Of a stretch of 64,000 bases of DNA, positions 45,279 through 57,074 are shown one piece after another. The notes beneath the pieces were generated by a model. That model was not told where the DNA came from. It worked only from the letters and a program-made list of their open reading frames with translations, and made no database searches. Origin of the DNA: Alphaproteobacteria bacterium (GTDB lineage: Bacteria; Pseudomonadota; Alphaproteobacteria; Rhodobacterales; Rhodobacteraceae). The stretch lies in contig JAUIIJ010000024.1 in the NCBI GenBank assembly GCA_030431825.1, forward strand, positions 1 to 64,000, read 5' to 3'. The position numbers and the translations under genes are program-made. Position 1 is the first letter of the stretch, and each line of letters opens with the position of its first letter.

Positions 45279-46706
45279 ATGATTGCCCTGTCTCTCCACA
45301 TCCTGGTTGTCATCGCACTCAGCATCCGGCTGCTGCTGCGTGAGGACCTCGGCGCCACCACGCGCCTTGCCTGGTTCATGGTGATCAGCGTCCTGCCGGT
45401 CGTCGGCTCGGTGCTCTATTTCCTCTTCGGCGAGATCGACCTGGGCCACACCGCGAGCAAACGCATTGCCACCGTCACCCGAGAGGTACATGCGGTGGGG
45501 CGCGATTTGCAGCCACGGGAACATGACCCCATCGATCAGATACCCGACCGATTTGCCCCGGCTTTTTCCTACAGTCATTCGATCAATGGTTTCCCGGCGG
45601 TTTCGGGCAATGCTGTCGAACTGATGCCCGACGCCCGAACCGCGCGCGAGCGGTTGATCGCGGATATCGACGCGGCACAGCACCAGGTCCATGTTCTCTA
45701 TTACATCTGGCTTGATGACGAGACCGGCACCAATACGGCCCGCGCGCTTATCCGCGCCGCGCGGCGTGGTGTCACGTGCCGGGCGATGGCCGATGGTCTG
45801 GGTTCGCGGGTTCTGGTGAAATCCGCGCTCTGGGCCGAGATGCGCGCCGCCGGCGTCCAGGTTGCGGTGGCCCTGCCCATCAACAACCCGGTCGCAACCA
45901 TTCTCAAGAGCCGGCTCGACCTGCGCAATCACCGAAAGATCACGGTGATCGACGGAAAAATCACCTATTGCGGCAGCCAGAACTGCGCCGACCCCGAATT
46001 CCGGGTCAAGGCGCGCTACGCCCCCTGGGTCGACATCATGCTGCGGGTCGAGGGTCCGGTGGTGGCGCAGAACCAGTTGCTTTTCGCCGGAGACTGGATC
46101 GCCCATTCCGGCGGGTCACTGTCCGATTTCCTGCTGACTCCGGACCGGCACCAACCCGGTTGCATCGCCCAGATCATGGGCGACGGTCCGACCGAACGCC
46201 GCCTGGCCACGCCGCACCTGTTCTCGGCCCTGATGAATGGCGCCCGGCAACGCGTGACCATATCAACGCCCTATTTCGTACCCAATTCCATCGTGCTCGA
46301 AGCGATCTGCGCCGCCGCCTTTCGCGGGGTCGCGGTCACGATGATATTCCCCGAACGGAACGATTCGTGGATCGTCGCCGCCGCCAGCCAATCAAGCTAT
46401 CGCAACCTGCTCGACGCCGGCGTGGAAATCCACGAATACCGGGGCGGATTGTTGCACGCAAAAACGCTCACCATCGATGACGAGGTCAGCCTGATCGGGT
46501 CTTCCAACCTCGACCTGCGCAGCTTTGACCTGAATTTCGAGAACAACCTGTTGCTCTGTGACCGGGCGATCACCGCCGACATCACCGCGCGACAAGCCGA
46601 GTACCTCGCCGATTCGGATCGCGTGACACTTGCCGAAGTCGATGGCTGGAGCCGTCCCCGGCGCATCTGGAACAACGCGGTATCCAGCCTTGGCCCGATC
46701 CTCTGA
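45279..46706 (+). CDS. cls: Phospholipase D family cardiolipin synthase
   Basis: The 475-residue protein has two N-terminal membrane segments (about 2-18 and 31-49) followed by two PLD active-site domains. The first HKD motif is NHRKITVIDG, the second is LHAKTLTIDDEVSLIGSSN. This matches the Cls type that joins phosphatidylglycerol molecules into cardiolipin. The ATG at 45279 with CAGGAAAA upstream gives the typical short membrane N-terminus. It lies 105 bp after the last small RNA terminator, and read-through or a promoter in that gap is possible. Repeat B follows the stop. Confidence 0.9.
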   Translation: MIALSLHILVVIALSIRLLLREDLGATTRLAWFMVISVLPVVGSVLYFLFGEIDLGHTASKRIATVTREVHAVGRDLQPREHDPIDQIPDRFAPAFSYSHSINGFPAVSGNAVELMPDARTARERLIADIDAAQHQVHVLYYIWLDDETGTNTARALIRAARRGVTCRAMADGLGSRVLVKSALWAEMRAAGVQVAVALPINNPVATILKSRLDLRNHRKITVIDGKITYCGSQNCADPEFRVKARYAPWVDIMLRVEGPVVAQNQLLFAGDWIAHSGGSLSDFLLTPDRHQPGCIAQIMGDGPTERRLATPHLFSALMNGARQRVTISTPYFVPNSIVLEAICAAAFRGVAVTMIFPERNDSWIVAAASQSSYRNLLDAGVEIHEYRGGLLHAKTLTIDDEVSLIGSSNLDLRSFDLNFENNLLLCDRAITADITARQAEYLADSDRVTLAEVDGWSRPRRIWNNAVSSLGPIL

Positions 46707-46725
46707 GCCGACCGCGAAACACCCA

Positions 46726-46825
46726 TAGCATTTCACGATAGACCTGAAACACCTGACGCTGCCTGAAATCAATAATTTCAACGCGTTAGGTGATCCCAAA
46801 TGTTTCAGTTCAATCGCGAAACGCC

Positions 46826-46827
<2 letters not shown>
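46726..46827. repeat. Dispersed palindromic repeat family B, copy 2
   Basis: This copy starts TAGCATTTCACGAT, continues with GACCTGAAACACCTGACGCT and GCCTGAAATCAATAATTTCA, and ends with TCAATCGCGAAACGCCTT. Compared with copy 1 at 16189, the right end and centre are the most conserved. Its last two bases are within the UvrD-like helicase stop codon (plus-strand TTA at 46826-46828). It sits between the convergent cls and helicase genes, where its long hairpin could stop transcription in both directions. Confidence 0.85.
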
Positions 46828-49183
<2,356 letters not shown>

Positions 49184-49243
49184 GCGGGCAATGTAGACCA
49201 TGCCGCCGGGCAGGAAAAGGGATGTTCGCGGCTTGTTCCCGGC

Positions 49244-50044
49244 TTAGTCGATACCGCGCAGAACCTCGAGCAATCCCTCGCCGCTGACGCCGAAATGCGC
49301 CTCGGCGGCCTCCTGAGCGGCCTTGGTCCTGGCCCCGAACAGCCCGTCGATCGGTCCCGGGTTGAACCCGGCATTCAGCAGGAGCGACTGCCATTCGGCG
49401 GTGCTGGCATCCCCGGTCAATTCCGCGTGCGCCCTGCCGGTCAGCACCACGCGATCCGACAAGCCGTGTGTGCCGCCATTGATGGCCTTGGTCACCATGA
49501 TGATGTCGGGCACGTCGGACCATTCCAGCACGTTCCGCCCCGATCTCCGCGTCCGTGCGAAATACTCCGCCGCGATCAGCCAGCAAATGTCGGGATCGGC
49601 CGCGCGGTCCGGGTTGGCCACCAGATCCTCGCCAATCGCGTCCCCGTAGCGGGCGTAATTGTCCCTGCCGGTCAGCTGCAGAAACCCGCGGCCGCGATAC
49701 CGCCAGCCATCGCCGGAGGCCGGGTTGCCGTTGCCCATGCGGTTGGCATAGACCCGGTTGGCAATCTTTTCGGGTTGGCGGGCAAAGGAGTTGGTCTCGG
49801 CCTGCGAAGCAAAGTGGCGACGGAAAATCTTCCACAGTCCGGCGGCAGAGTAGTTGAGGTTCTCGAACCTCGTCCTGAACTTCGCACTTTCATGGGCGCA
49901 TTGCCCGATCAGGCTGGCGCGGCGCCGATTGGTGTTGACACCGATCTCTTCCATTTTCGATTCAATGGCTTGCCAGGCAGAAAATGCCGCTGTAGCCGTG
50001 ACGGATGAGGACGCGCAAACGCGAATTGCGGTTTCAATGGTCAT
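49244..50044 (-). CDS. GH19 chitinase-like peptidoglycan hydrolase with C-terminal binding domain
   Basis: The 266-residue protein has a lysozyme-like GH19 domain. Residues ASLIGQCAHESAKFRTRFEN hold the catalytic glutamate in QCAHES, AAGLWKIFRRHFAS and ANRVYANRMGNG follow, and WRYRGRGFLQLTGRDNYARYG is the classic GRGFxQLTGxxNY block. The C-terminal 60 residues (LLLNAGFNPGPIDGLFGART) are a PG_binding_1 domain. No signal peptide is visible. This layout is common in phage endolysins and in domesticated lytic enzymes. ATG 50044 follows GGAG with a 7-nt spacing. Release of phage-like particles or autolysis are possible roles; no phage genes are near. Confidence 0.88.
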   Translation of the reverse strand: MTIETAIRVCASSSVTATAAFSAWQAIESKMEEIGVNTNRRRASLIGQCAHESAKFRTRFENLNYSAAGLWKIFRRHFASQAETNSFARQPEKIANRVYANRMGNGNPASGDGWRYRGRGFLQLTGRDNYARYGDAIGEDLVANPDRAADPDICWLIAAEYFARTRRSGRNVLEWSDVPDIIMVTKAINGGTHGLSDRVVLTGRAHAELTGDASTAEWQSLLLNAGFNPGPIDGLFGARTKAAQEAAEAHFGVSGEGLLEVLRGID

Positions 50045-50163
50045 TGGAAACTCCAAAAAATCTTTTAAATAAATAATGACAACTTTAACATGAAATCGCA
50101 TTTCCATCCAGTCCGGCGATTCTTAGCGCTTGCGCTGCGGCGCGGCACAACGGAAAAGACAGT

Positions 50164-51312
50164 ATGGATTTGCACAGCAGCTATCCCGGCCTGATCGACC
50201 TGAAATGGCGCGCCCGCCGTCGCCTGCCCAAATTCGTCTGGGAATTTCTGGACAGCGGCACGGGCACCGAGGCGACCAAGTCGCGCAACCGCGCGGCGCT
50301 TGACCGGATCGGTTTCACACCGTCCATCCTGCACGGTCCGATCGAACCGGATGTCAGCACAAGCTTCCTGAACGAGAGCTATCCGAAACCCTTTGGCATC
50401 TCGCCCATCGGCATGTCCGGCATGGTCTGGCCCGATGCCGAGGCCCGTCTGGCGCAGGCCGCGGCGATGGCAGGATTGCCCTACTGCATGTCCACCGTGG
50501 CCAGCGCCAGCCCCGAAGATATCGCCCCGCATCTGGGCCGGCACGCGTGGTTCCAGCTCTATCCGCCAAAGGATCACGAGATACGGCGCGATCTGCTCAG
50601 ACGCGCGCGTGATGCCGGGTTCGGCACCCTGGTCTTGACCGTGGATGTACCGGTCGCCTCGCGTCGAGAGAGACAAACCCGCTCCGGGCTGACGCATCCT
50701 CCGCGTTTGACGCCGCGCCTGATGGCCCAGGTCTGCATGCGCCCGACCTGGGCCATTGGCATGGCCCGCAAGGGGATGCCGCACATGCGCACGCTCGACA
50801 AGTACATCAGCGGCGCGCAGGCCAACCTTCCGCCGACGGCGCATGTCGGCTATCTCCTGCGCACCTCGCCGGATATGGATTACGTCCGCTGGTTGCGTGA
50901 CAATTGGGACGGGCCATTCCTGATCAAGGGCGTCCTGCGCCCCGAAGACGCCGCGCCGCTGGAACAGGCGGGTGTCGATGCGATCTGGGTCTCCAACCAT
51001 GCCGGACGTCAATTCGACGGGTCTCTTGCCAGTATCGAGGTGCTTCCGGCCATTCGGGCGGCAACGTCGCTGCCCCTGGTCTTTGACAGCGGGATCGAGA
51101 GTGGTCTCGATATCCTGCGCGCCCTGGCGCTCGGAGCGGATTTCGTGATGCTTGGCCGTGGCTTTCACTACGCGCTCGCGGCGCTCGGCGCGGACGGACC
51201 GGCGCATCTGATCGACCTGCTTGCCAGGGACATGCAAGCCAATATGGGGCAGATCGGAGCCCATGACCTGAAAAGCCTGCCAACCCCGATAGATTTGCCG
51301 CTGCTCTGTTGA
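50164..51312 (+). CDS. lldD: FMN-dependent alpha-hydroxy acid dehydrogenase (LldD-like)
   Basis: The 382-residue enzyme belongs to the family of L-lactate dehydrogenases, glycolate oxidases and mandelate dehydrogenases. The catalytic histidine is H279 in VSNHAGRQFDGS, where most members have SNHGGRQ; the alanine is a mild variation. The FMN-binding blocks are FGISPIGMSGMVWPDAE, WFQLYPPKDHEIRRDLL, VLTVDVPVASRRERQTR, FLIKGVLRPEDA and VFDSGIESGLDILRALALGADFVMLGR. The acid oxidised is unclear, and L-lactate is the usual guess. It precedes pyruvate carboxylase, which would accept the resulting pyruvate. Confidence 0.85.
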   Translation: MDLHSSYPGLIDLKWRARRRLPKFVWEFLDSGTGTEATKSRNRAALDRIGFTPSILHGPIEPDVSTSFLNESYPKPFGISPIGMSGMVWPDAEARLAQAAAMAGLPYCMSTVASASPEDIAPHLGRHAWFQLYPPKDHEIRRDLLRRARDAGFGTLVLTVDVPVASRRERQTRSGLTHPPRLTPRLMAQVCMRPTWAIGMARKGMPHMRTLDKYISGAQANLPPTAHVGYLLRTSPDMDYVRWLRDNWDGPFLIKGVLRPEDAAPLEQAGVDAIWVSNHAGRQFDGSLASIEVLPAIRAATSLPLVFDSGIESGLDILRALALGADFVMLGRGFHYALAALGADGPAHLIDLLARDMQANMGQIGAHDLKSLPTPIDLPLLC

Positions 51313-51424
51313 TGCGGCCATTACAGAACGACATCGCGCGGCGCGATACCGATTCAAGTAGACGTTTACGTCAGGTAACAAGCTGCATAGAAGAGCCGAA
51401 ACGCTACGGCACCAGGAGACCAGA

Positions 51425-54400
51425 ATGCCCGATTTCCAGAAAATCCTAGTCGCGAACCGTGGGGAGATCGCGATACGCGTGATGCGTGCGGCGAATGAGA
51501 TGGGCAAGCGCACGGTCGCCGTGTATGCGGAAGAGGACAAGCTGGGCCTGCACCGCTTCAAGGCGGACGAGGCCTATCGGATCGGTGAGGGGCTGGGTCC
51601 TGTGGCGGCCTACCTGTCGATCCCCGAAATCATCCGCGTGGCGCGGGAATGCGGGGCCGACGCGATTCATCCGGGCTATGGGCTGCTGTCGGAAAACCCC
51701 GATTTCGTGGATGCCTGCGATGCGGCCGGGATCACCTTTATCGGGCCGCGCGCCGACACGATGCGCGCCCTTGGCGACAAGGCAAGCGCGCGCAAGGTGG
51801 CGATTGCAGCCGGAGTTCCGGTCATTCCGGCGACCGAGGTGCTGGGCGATGACATGGACGCGATCCGCGCCGAGGCGGCAGAGATCGGCTATCCCCTGAT
51901 GCTCAAGGCGTCCTGGGGCGGCGGCGGGCGTGGCATGCGCCCGATCCAGAAGCCCGAGGAACTTGAAGAGAAGGTGCGCGAGGGCCGCCGCGAGGCCGAA
52001 GCTGCCTTTGGCAATGGCGAAGGCTATCTGGAAAAGATGATCACCCGCGCCCGTCATGTCGAGGTACAGATCCTCGGCGACAAACAGGGCGGAATGTATC
52101 ACCTGTACGAGCGCGACTGCTCGGTGCAGCGGCGCAACCAGAAGGTCGTCGAGCGTGCCCCCGCCCCCTATCTGACCGAGGCGCAGCGGGCCGAGATATG
52201 TGACCTGGGCTATCGCATCTGCAAGCATGTGGATTATGAATGCGCCGGCACTGTCGAGTTCCTGATGGATATGGAAAGCGGCAAGTTCTACTTCATCGAG
52301 GTCAACCCGCGCGTGCAGGTCGAGCATACCGTCACCGAAGAGGTTACCGGCATCGACATCGTGCGCGCGCAGATCCTGATCGCCGAAGGCAAGACCATCG
52401 CCGAGGCCACCGGCAAGCCGGCGCAGGAGGACGTGCAGCTGAACGGTCACGCGCTGCAGACCCGTGTCACCACCGAGGATCCGCAGAACAATTTCATTCC
52501 CGATTACGGGCGCATCACCGCGTTTCGGTCGGCTACGGGCATGGGCATCCGTCTGGATGGCGGCACCGCCTATGCCGGAGGCTTCATCACGCGCTATTAC
52601 GACAGCCTGCTCACCAAGGTGACCGCCTGGGCCCCGACGCCCGAGATGGCGATCGCGCGGATGGACCGGGCGTTGCGCGAATTCCGCGTGCGCGGGGTCA
52701 GCACCAATATCGCCTTTGTCGAAAACCTGCTGAAGCACCCGACGTTCCTGGACAACACCTATACCACCAAATTCATCGACGAGACGCCGGACCTGTTCCA
52801 GTTCAAGCGACGCCGCGACCGGGGGACCAAGGTTCTGACCTATATCGCCGACATCACGGTGAACGGGCATCCCGAGGTCAAGGACCGCCCGCGCCCGCGC
52901 GCCGACCTGAAGTTGCCCCGCGCCCCCGAACAGCGCGGCGAACCGATGATGGGCACGCGCAATCTCCTCGAACAGAAGGGTCCGCAGGCGGTTGCCGACT
53001 GGATGAAGGCGCAGTCGCAGCTCCTGATCACAGACACCACGATGCGCGACAGTCACCAGTCGCTGCTCGCCACCCGGATGCGCTCGATCGACATGATCCG
53101 GGTTGCACCGGCCTATGCCACCAACCTTCCGGGCCTGTTCTCGGTCGAGTGCTGGGGCGGGGCAACCTTTGACGTGGCCTATCGCTTCCTGCAGGAATGC
53201 CCGTGGCAACGCCTGCGCGACCTGCGGGCGGCGATGCCCAACGTGATGACCCAGATGCTGCTGCGCGGCTCCAACGGGGTCGGATATACCAATTATCCCG
53301 ACAACGTTGTGCAGAAATTCGTGTATCAGGCGGCGGAAACCGGGGTCGACCTGTTCCGGGTCTTTGACGCGCTGAACTGGGTCGAGAACATGCGCGTGGC
53401 GATGGATGCCGTGCTTGAAGCGAACAAGCTCTGCGAGGGTTCCATCTGCTACACCGGCGACATCAACGACCCCGACCGTGCCAAGTACAACCTGAAATAC
53501 TATGTCGAGGCCGGCAAGGAACTGCGCGATGCGGGGGCGCATATCCTCGGCCTCAAGGACATGGGCGGCTTGCTGAAACCCACCGCCGCCAAGGCATTGG
53601 TCAAGGCGCTCAAGGAAGAGGTCGGCCTGCCGATCCACTTCCACACCCATGACACCGCAGGTGTCGGTTGCGCCACCATCCTCGCCGCCTCGGAGGCGGG
53701 CGTGGATGCGGTGGATTGCGCAATGGACGCCCTGTCCGGCAACACCAGCCAGCCGACGCTGGGGTCGGTGGTCGAGGCGCTGCGCCGCACCGACCGCGAT
53801 ACCGGACTCGACATCACCGCGATCCGCGAGATCAGCGAATACTGGGAGGCGGTGCGCGGGCAATATGCGGCGTTCGAATCCGGGTTGCAGGCGCCCAACT
53901 CCGAGGTCTACCTGCATGAAATGCCCGGTGGCCAGTTCACCAACCTCAAGGCACAGGCGCGCAGCCTCGGACTCGAGGAACGCTGGCACGAGGTGGCCCA
54001 GACCTATGCCGACGTGAACCAGATGTTCGGCGATATTCCAAAGGTCACGCCATCGTCCAAGGTGGTGGGCGACATGGCGCTGATGATGGTCAGCCAGGGC
54101 CTGACACGCGCCGATGTGGAAAATCCCGATGTGGATGTGTCCTTTCCGGACTCGGTCATCGGCATGATGCGCGGCGACCTTGGCCACCCGCCCGGCGGCT
54201 TTCCCGAGGTGATAACCGGCAAGGTGCTCAAGGGCGCGGCGCCGAATATGGAACGTCCGGGCAAGCACCTGCCCGCCGTCGATCTCGAGGAGGAGCGCGC
54301 CAGGGTCAGCACCGAACTCGAAGGCAAGGCGGTCGATGACGAGGATCTCTGCGGCTACCTGATGTATCCCAAGGTGTTCATGGACTACATGGGCCGCCAT

Positions 54401-54865
54401 CGGACCTATGGGCCGGTGCGGACCCTGCCGACCACCACGTTCTTTTACGGCATGGAGCCGGGCGACGAGATCAGCGCCGAAATCGACCCCGGCAAGACGC
54501 TCGAGATCCGCATGCAGGCGGTGGGAGAGACCAATGACGAGGGCGAGGTCAAGGTGTTCTTCGAACTCAACGGCCAGCCCCGCGTGATCCGTGTGCCAAA
54601 CCGGATGGTCAAGTCCACCACCGAAAAACGCCCCAAGGCCGAGGCCGGCAACGCCAATCACGTCGGCGCCCCCATGCCCGGGGTGATTGCCACCGTCGCG
54701 GTCACCGCCGGTCAGACCGTCAAGGAAGGCGACCTGCTTTTGACCATCGAGGCCATGAAGATGGAAACCGGCCTGCACGCGGAACGCGACGCAACCATCA
54801 AGACGGTACACGTAGCGCCCGCAAGCCAGATCGACGCCAAGGACCTGCTGATCGAACTGGAATAG
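51425..54865 (+). CDS. pyc: Pyruvate carboxylase
   Basis: Pyc makes oxaloacetate from pyruvate, bicarbonate and ATP to refill the citric acid cycle. The 1146-residue chain has the usual four parts. The biotin carboxylase domain (1-450) shows KILVANRGEIAIRVMRAANE, LKASWGGGGRGMRPI and FIEVNPRVQVEHTVTEEVTG. The carboxyltransferase domain (about 530-870) shows LITDTTMRDSHQSLLATRMR and HFHTHDTAGVGCATILAASE. The allosteric/PT region follows, and the biotin carrier ends with TIEAMKMETGL with biotinyl lysine K1112. CCAGGAGACCAGA precedes the ATG. It is a single gene, terminated near a hairpin at 54893. Confidence 0.98.
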   Translation: MPDFQKILVANRGEIAIRVMRAANEMGKRTVAVYAEEDKLGLHRFKADEAYRIGEGLGPVAAYLSIPEIIRVARECGADAIHPGYGLLSENPDFVDACDAAGITFIGPRADTMRALGDKASARKVAIAAGVPVIPATEVLGDDMDAIRAEAAEIGYPLMLKASWGGGGRGMRPIQKPEELEEKVREGRREAEAAFGNGEGYLEKMITRARHVEVQILGDKQGGMYHLYERDCSVQRRNQKVVERAPAPYLTEAQRAEICDLGYRICKHVDYECAGTVEFLMDMESGKFYFIEVNPRVQVEHTVTEEVTGIDIVRAQILIAEGKTIAEATGKPAQEDVQLNGHALQTRVTTEDPQNNFIPDYGRITAFRSATGMGIRLDGGTAYAGGFITRYYDSLLTKVTAWAPTPEMAIARMDRALREFRVRGVSTNIAFVENLLKHPTFLDNTYTTKFIDETPDLFQFKRRRDRGTKVLTYIADITVNGHPEVKDRPRPRADLKLPRAPEQRGEPMMGTRNLLEQKGPQAVADWMKAQSQLLITDTTMRDSHQSLLATRMRSIDMIRVAPAYATNLPGLFSVECWGGATFDVAYRFLQECPWQRLRDLRAAMPNVMTQMLLRGSNGVGYTNYPDNVVQKFVYQAAETGVDLFRVFDALNWVENMRVAMDAVLEANKLCEGSICYTGDINDPDRAKYNLKYYVEAGKELRDAGAHILGLKDMGGLLKPTAAKALVKALKEEVGLPIHFHTHDTAGVGCATILAASEAGVDAVDCAMDALSGNTSQPTLGSVVEALRRTDRDTGLDITAIREISEYWEAVRGQYAAFESGLQAPNSEVYLHEMPGGQFTNLKAQARSLGLEERWHEVAQTYADVNQMFGDIPKVTPSSKVVGDMALMMVSQGLTRADVENPDVDVSFPDSVIGMMRGDLGHPPGGFPEVITGKVLKGAAPNMERPGKHLPAVDLEEERARVSTELEGKAVDDEDLCGYLMYPKVFMDYMGRHRTYGPVRTLPTTTFFYGMEPGDEISAEIDPGKTLEIRMQAVGETNDEGEVKVFFELNGQPRVIRVPNRMVKSTTEKRPKAEAGNANHVGAPMPGVIATVAVTAGQTVKEGDLLLTIEAMKMETGLHAERDATIKTVHVAPASQIDAKDLLIELE

Positions 54866-54892
54866 GGCGGCTGCCACGTCTCACAAGAGCAC

Positions 54893-54918
54893 AGGGGCGC
54901 ATCCGGACGTGCGCCTCT
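54893..54918. terminator. Hairpin after pyc, possible terminator
   Basis: A 9-bp stem with one G-U pair (AGGGGCGCA/TGCGCCTCT) closes an 8-nt loop, 28 bp after the pyc stop and between convergent genes. No T-run follows in either direction, so termination is not certain. Confidence 0.35.
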
Positions 54919-54983
54919 GCGACACGCTGATCTGGCCGCACGGACGTCGGGCACGAGACGCGGCGTCGGACGCAGGCGTTGCG

Positions 54984-55337
54984 CTACAATCCGAGTTCGG
55001 CGCGCTTTTTCCTGCTCAGCTTTGCAACGATCATGGCGTAGGAATCCGATATGTGGCGTTCAAGTTCCGCATCCGAAAGCCCCGGTTCCGCGTAGTGTTG
55101 CAACCATTTCAGTCCGCGTGACGCAAGATAGGGCGCCGGCCGGACACCGGGCATATCCGACAGCACCTCGAACGCGATGTCGGATGCCTTGAAGGTATAG
55201 GCATCCTCGCCCTCGGCCCATCCGCAAATGGCAAAAACCTTGCCGCCGACCTTCCAGACATCCGAATTTCCCCATTGAACAACATGGGTCGCGCCGGTGA
55301 AGGTTGCGCAGAACCGATTGAATTCGTCCCTGACCAT
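54984..55337 (-). CDS. MmcQ/YjbR family protein
   Basis: The 117-residue protein is a single MmcQ/YjbR-type DNA-binding-like domain (DUF419). It shows VVQWGNSDVWKVGGKVFAIC near 19-38, YTFKASDIAFEVLSDMPG and RPAPYLASRGLKWLQHY, and then LSDAELERHISDSYAMIVAK. Members resemble a CyaY-like fold, and some bind DNA; physiological roles are unknown. It converges on pyc and has no close partner on its strand. Confidence 0.9.
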   Translation of the reverse strand: MVRDEFNRFCATFTGATHVVQWGNSDVWKVGGKVFAICGWAEGEDAYTFKASDIAFEVLSDMPGVRPAPYLASRGLKWLQHYAEPGLSDAELERHISDSYAMIVAKLSRKKRAELGL

Positions 55338-55460
55338 CTCGCACTCCCTGACAAGCCCGTTTCAAGAGCCGGCAGGTCCGGAGCCTAGACCGTGTGGTCC
55401 GTCCCTGAAAGAGGGTCGTTGCAGATGATGGAACGGGCGGGCCGATCCCCCCGTGGCGGT

Positions 55461-55595
55461 TCAGCTGACCGCCAGGCAGCCATGATGCGCCGGGCCGTCG
55501 ACATGCATCGCTTCGGCCATGCGCCCGTTGACGGCAAGACCCAGAAGGATTGCCCCGCTCAACACTGCGATCCTGCATTTTTCACCAAAGTTCAT
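55461..55595 (-). CDS. Possible 44-residue exported small protein
   Basis: A short frame on the minus strand begins MNFGEKCRIAVLSGAILLGL and continues with AVNGRMAEAMHVDGPAHHG, CLAVS and a stop. The start resembles a signal peptide or membrane segment (positive K/R then ILLGLAV), and AAAGG lies upstream. It has a histidine-rich tail and two cysteines. I recognise no family, and codon statistics could not be tested on such a short frame. The 55338-55747 interval otherwise appears empty. Confidence 0.35.
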   Translation of the reverse strand: MNFGEKCRIAVLSGAILLGLAVNGRMAEAMHVDGPAHHGCLAVS

Positions 55596-55747
55596 CGCCG
55601 CGCCTTTCTTCTGATTTGTATCATCTACCCGTTGTTACGCAGAGGCGTCGCGGTTCCGTCGCGTTGAGCTGAATTTTTTTGCCGAACTCCCGATTTTCCT
55701 CTTGCGGGTCCCGTCAGTTGTTTATATCTCACGCCTCACTCAAGGAC

Positions 55748-55822
55748 GCGGGCGTAGCTCAGGGGTAGAGCATAACCTTGCCAAGGTTAGGGTCGTGAGT
55801 TCGAATCTCATCGCCCGCTCCA
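55748..55822 (+). tRNA. tRNA-Gly (anticodon GCC)
   Basis: The full cloverleaf is visible: acceptor GCGGGCG/CGCCCGC, D-arm TAGCTCAGGGGTAGAGC, anticodon stem TAACC/GGTTA with the loop TTGCCAA giving anticodon GCC, T-arm with GTTCGAATC, discriminator T and encoded CCA at 55820-55822. It reads GGC and GGU codons. It stands alone, upstream of the UPF0173 gene. Confidence 0.97.
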
Positions 55823-55951
55823 TTGAGACAATCACAAAATGCGAAAAACGCGATGCCCCGGCGGGGCAATGTCTTCAAGGCATATCTGCGGGCCAATGCT
55901 GGATTTCTCGTCGCCGCTTGCTAGGGTCGGCACAGGAAAATGGAGAGATCA

Positions 55952-56644
55952 ATGAACATCATCTGGCTTGGACATGGCAGCTTTCGCATCGAGACCGGCG
56001 ATCTGGTATTGCTCATCGACCCCTGGCTGACGGGCAACCCGATGCTGGCCGAAGACCAGCACGAAGCCGCGGTCAAAGGGGCAACGCACATCATCCTGAC
56101 CCATGCGCATTTCGACCATGTGATCGACGTTCTGTCATTGTGCCGGAAACTGAGCGTACCGGCGGTCGGGCAGTACGACATCATGGGATACTGGAACGAA
56201 GTGGAAAAGATCGAGACGGTCGGCTTCAACAAGGGCGGCACGGTTGACCTTGGCGGGGCCACGTTGTCGATGGTCACGGCCCAGCATTCATCCACCTTCG
56301 CAACCGAAGACGGTCTGCGCACCGGCGGGTCCGAGGTGGGCTACATGCTGAGCGCGGAAGGACGCACGGTCTATATCAGCGGCGACACCGATATCATGGC
56401 CGACATGGAGTGGTTCGCGGATTACTACAAACCGGATATCGGCATCATGTCTGCGGGCGGGCATTTCACCATGGACATGGCCAAGGTCGCCTATGCGGCC
56501 AACCGGTATTTTGATTTCAAGACCCTGATTCCCTGCCATTACCGCACTTTCCCGATCCTCGAACAATCCGCCGACGCGCTGGCCAAGGCGTTGCCCGACG
56601 TGGACGTGATCGAGCCGCAGGTGCTGCAACCCATTGCGCTTTGA
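55952..56644 (+). CDS. UPF0173 metal-dependent hydrolase
   Basis: The 230-residue protein has a metallo-beta-lactamase fold. WLGHGSFRIETGD and IDPWLTGNP form the early strands; ILTHAHFDHVIDVL gives the HxHxDH metal motif; MVTAQHSST, VYISGDTDIMADM and LIPCHYRTFP supply the rest of the metal site. This matches UPF0173, whose substrate is unknown. The ATG at 55952 (MNIIWLGHG) follows GGAGAG; the ATG at 55940 overlaps that ribosome site and is less likely. Confidence 0.92.
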   Translation: MNIIWLGHGSFRIETGDLVLLIDPWLTGNPMLAEDQHEAAVKGATHIILTHAHFDHVIDVLSLCRKLSVPAVGQYDIMGYWNEVEKIETVGFNKGGTVDLGGATLSMVTAQHSSTFATEDGLRTGGSEVGYMLSAEGRTVYISGDTDIMADMEWFADYYKPDIGIMSAGGHFTMDMAKVAYAANRYFDFKTLIPCHYRTFPILEQSADALAKALPDVDVIEPQVLQPIAL

Positions 56645-56729
56645 CACAATCGCGCGCCCCCGGTTCGCCCACGCGGTCGGGGGGTGCGGATCATCATTGT
56701 TGGTGATGGTTCAAGGATCAAACATTCAT

Positions 56730-56758
56730 TTAACTAATACGCGGGTCCGACCTATATC
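56730..56758 (+). promoter_or_regulatory. Promoter-like element before a small membrane protein gene
   Basis: TTAACT (56730-56735) and TATATC (56753-56758) are separated by 17 bp. This resembles a sigma-70 promoter, with its predicted start about 30 bp before the GTG of the 76-residue ORF. The match is moderate. Confidence 0.4.
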
Positions 56759-56796
56759 CTCGGTACAAGATCACATCGTCAGGATAGGAGACCATC

Positions 56797-57027
56797 GTGA
56801 CACATACTGCAGACAGCATCTCATCGTCGAACGCGCGCCCCGTCAGCCGGAATCCGGACCGCACCCGCCTGTGGATCGCCCTGGCACTGGCGGCAGCCGT
56901 TATCGGCTTTCTCACGATTGAAGAAACCGGCGCGCGCGCGTTTCTTGCTGGCCTGAATCTCGAAACCGGCAGCATCCCGGGCGAGGATTGGCACGGAAAT
57001 GTCCGTCGCTCGACGCCGTCGAACTGA
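56797..57027 (+). CDS. Small single-pass membrane protein, unknown
   Basis: From GTG 56797, preceded by TAGGAGA with a 6-nt gap, the frame codes for 76 residues. The N-terminal 28 residues are polar (MTHTADSISSSNARPVSRNP), one transmembrane segment follows (LWIALALAAAVIGFLTI, about 29-45), and a polar tail ends GEDWHGNVRRSTPSN. I recognise no family. The ribosome site, a promoter-like pair upstream and the lack of an alternative gene support it, although start and function are uncertain. It converges on tadA. Confidence 0.5.
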   Translation: MTHTADSISSSNARPVSRNPDRTRLWIALALAAAVIGFLTIEETGARAFLAGLNLETGSIPGEDWHGNVRRSTPSN

Positions 57028-57074
57028 CGGGTGAAGCCCGCCGCTTCAAGCGGCGCATCACGCCGCCGACCGCT

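Noticed and set aside
51446-54877. A very long open frame antisense to pyruvate carboxylase
   Set aside because: It is a GC-rich shadow of pyc with low-complexity His/Gly/Arg composition and no domain, while the pyc frame has all expected motifs.
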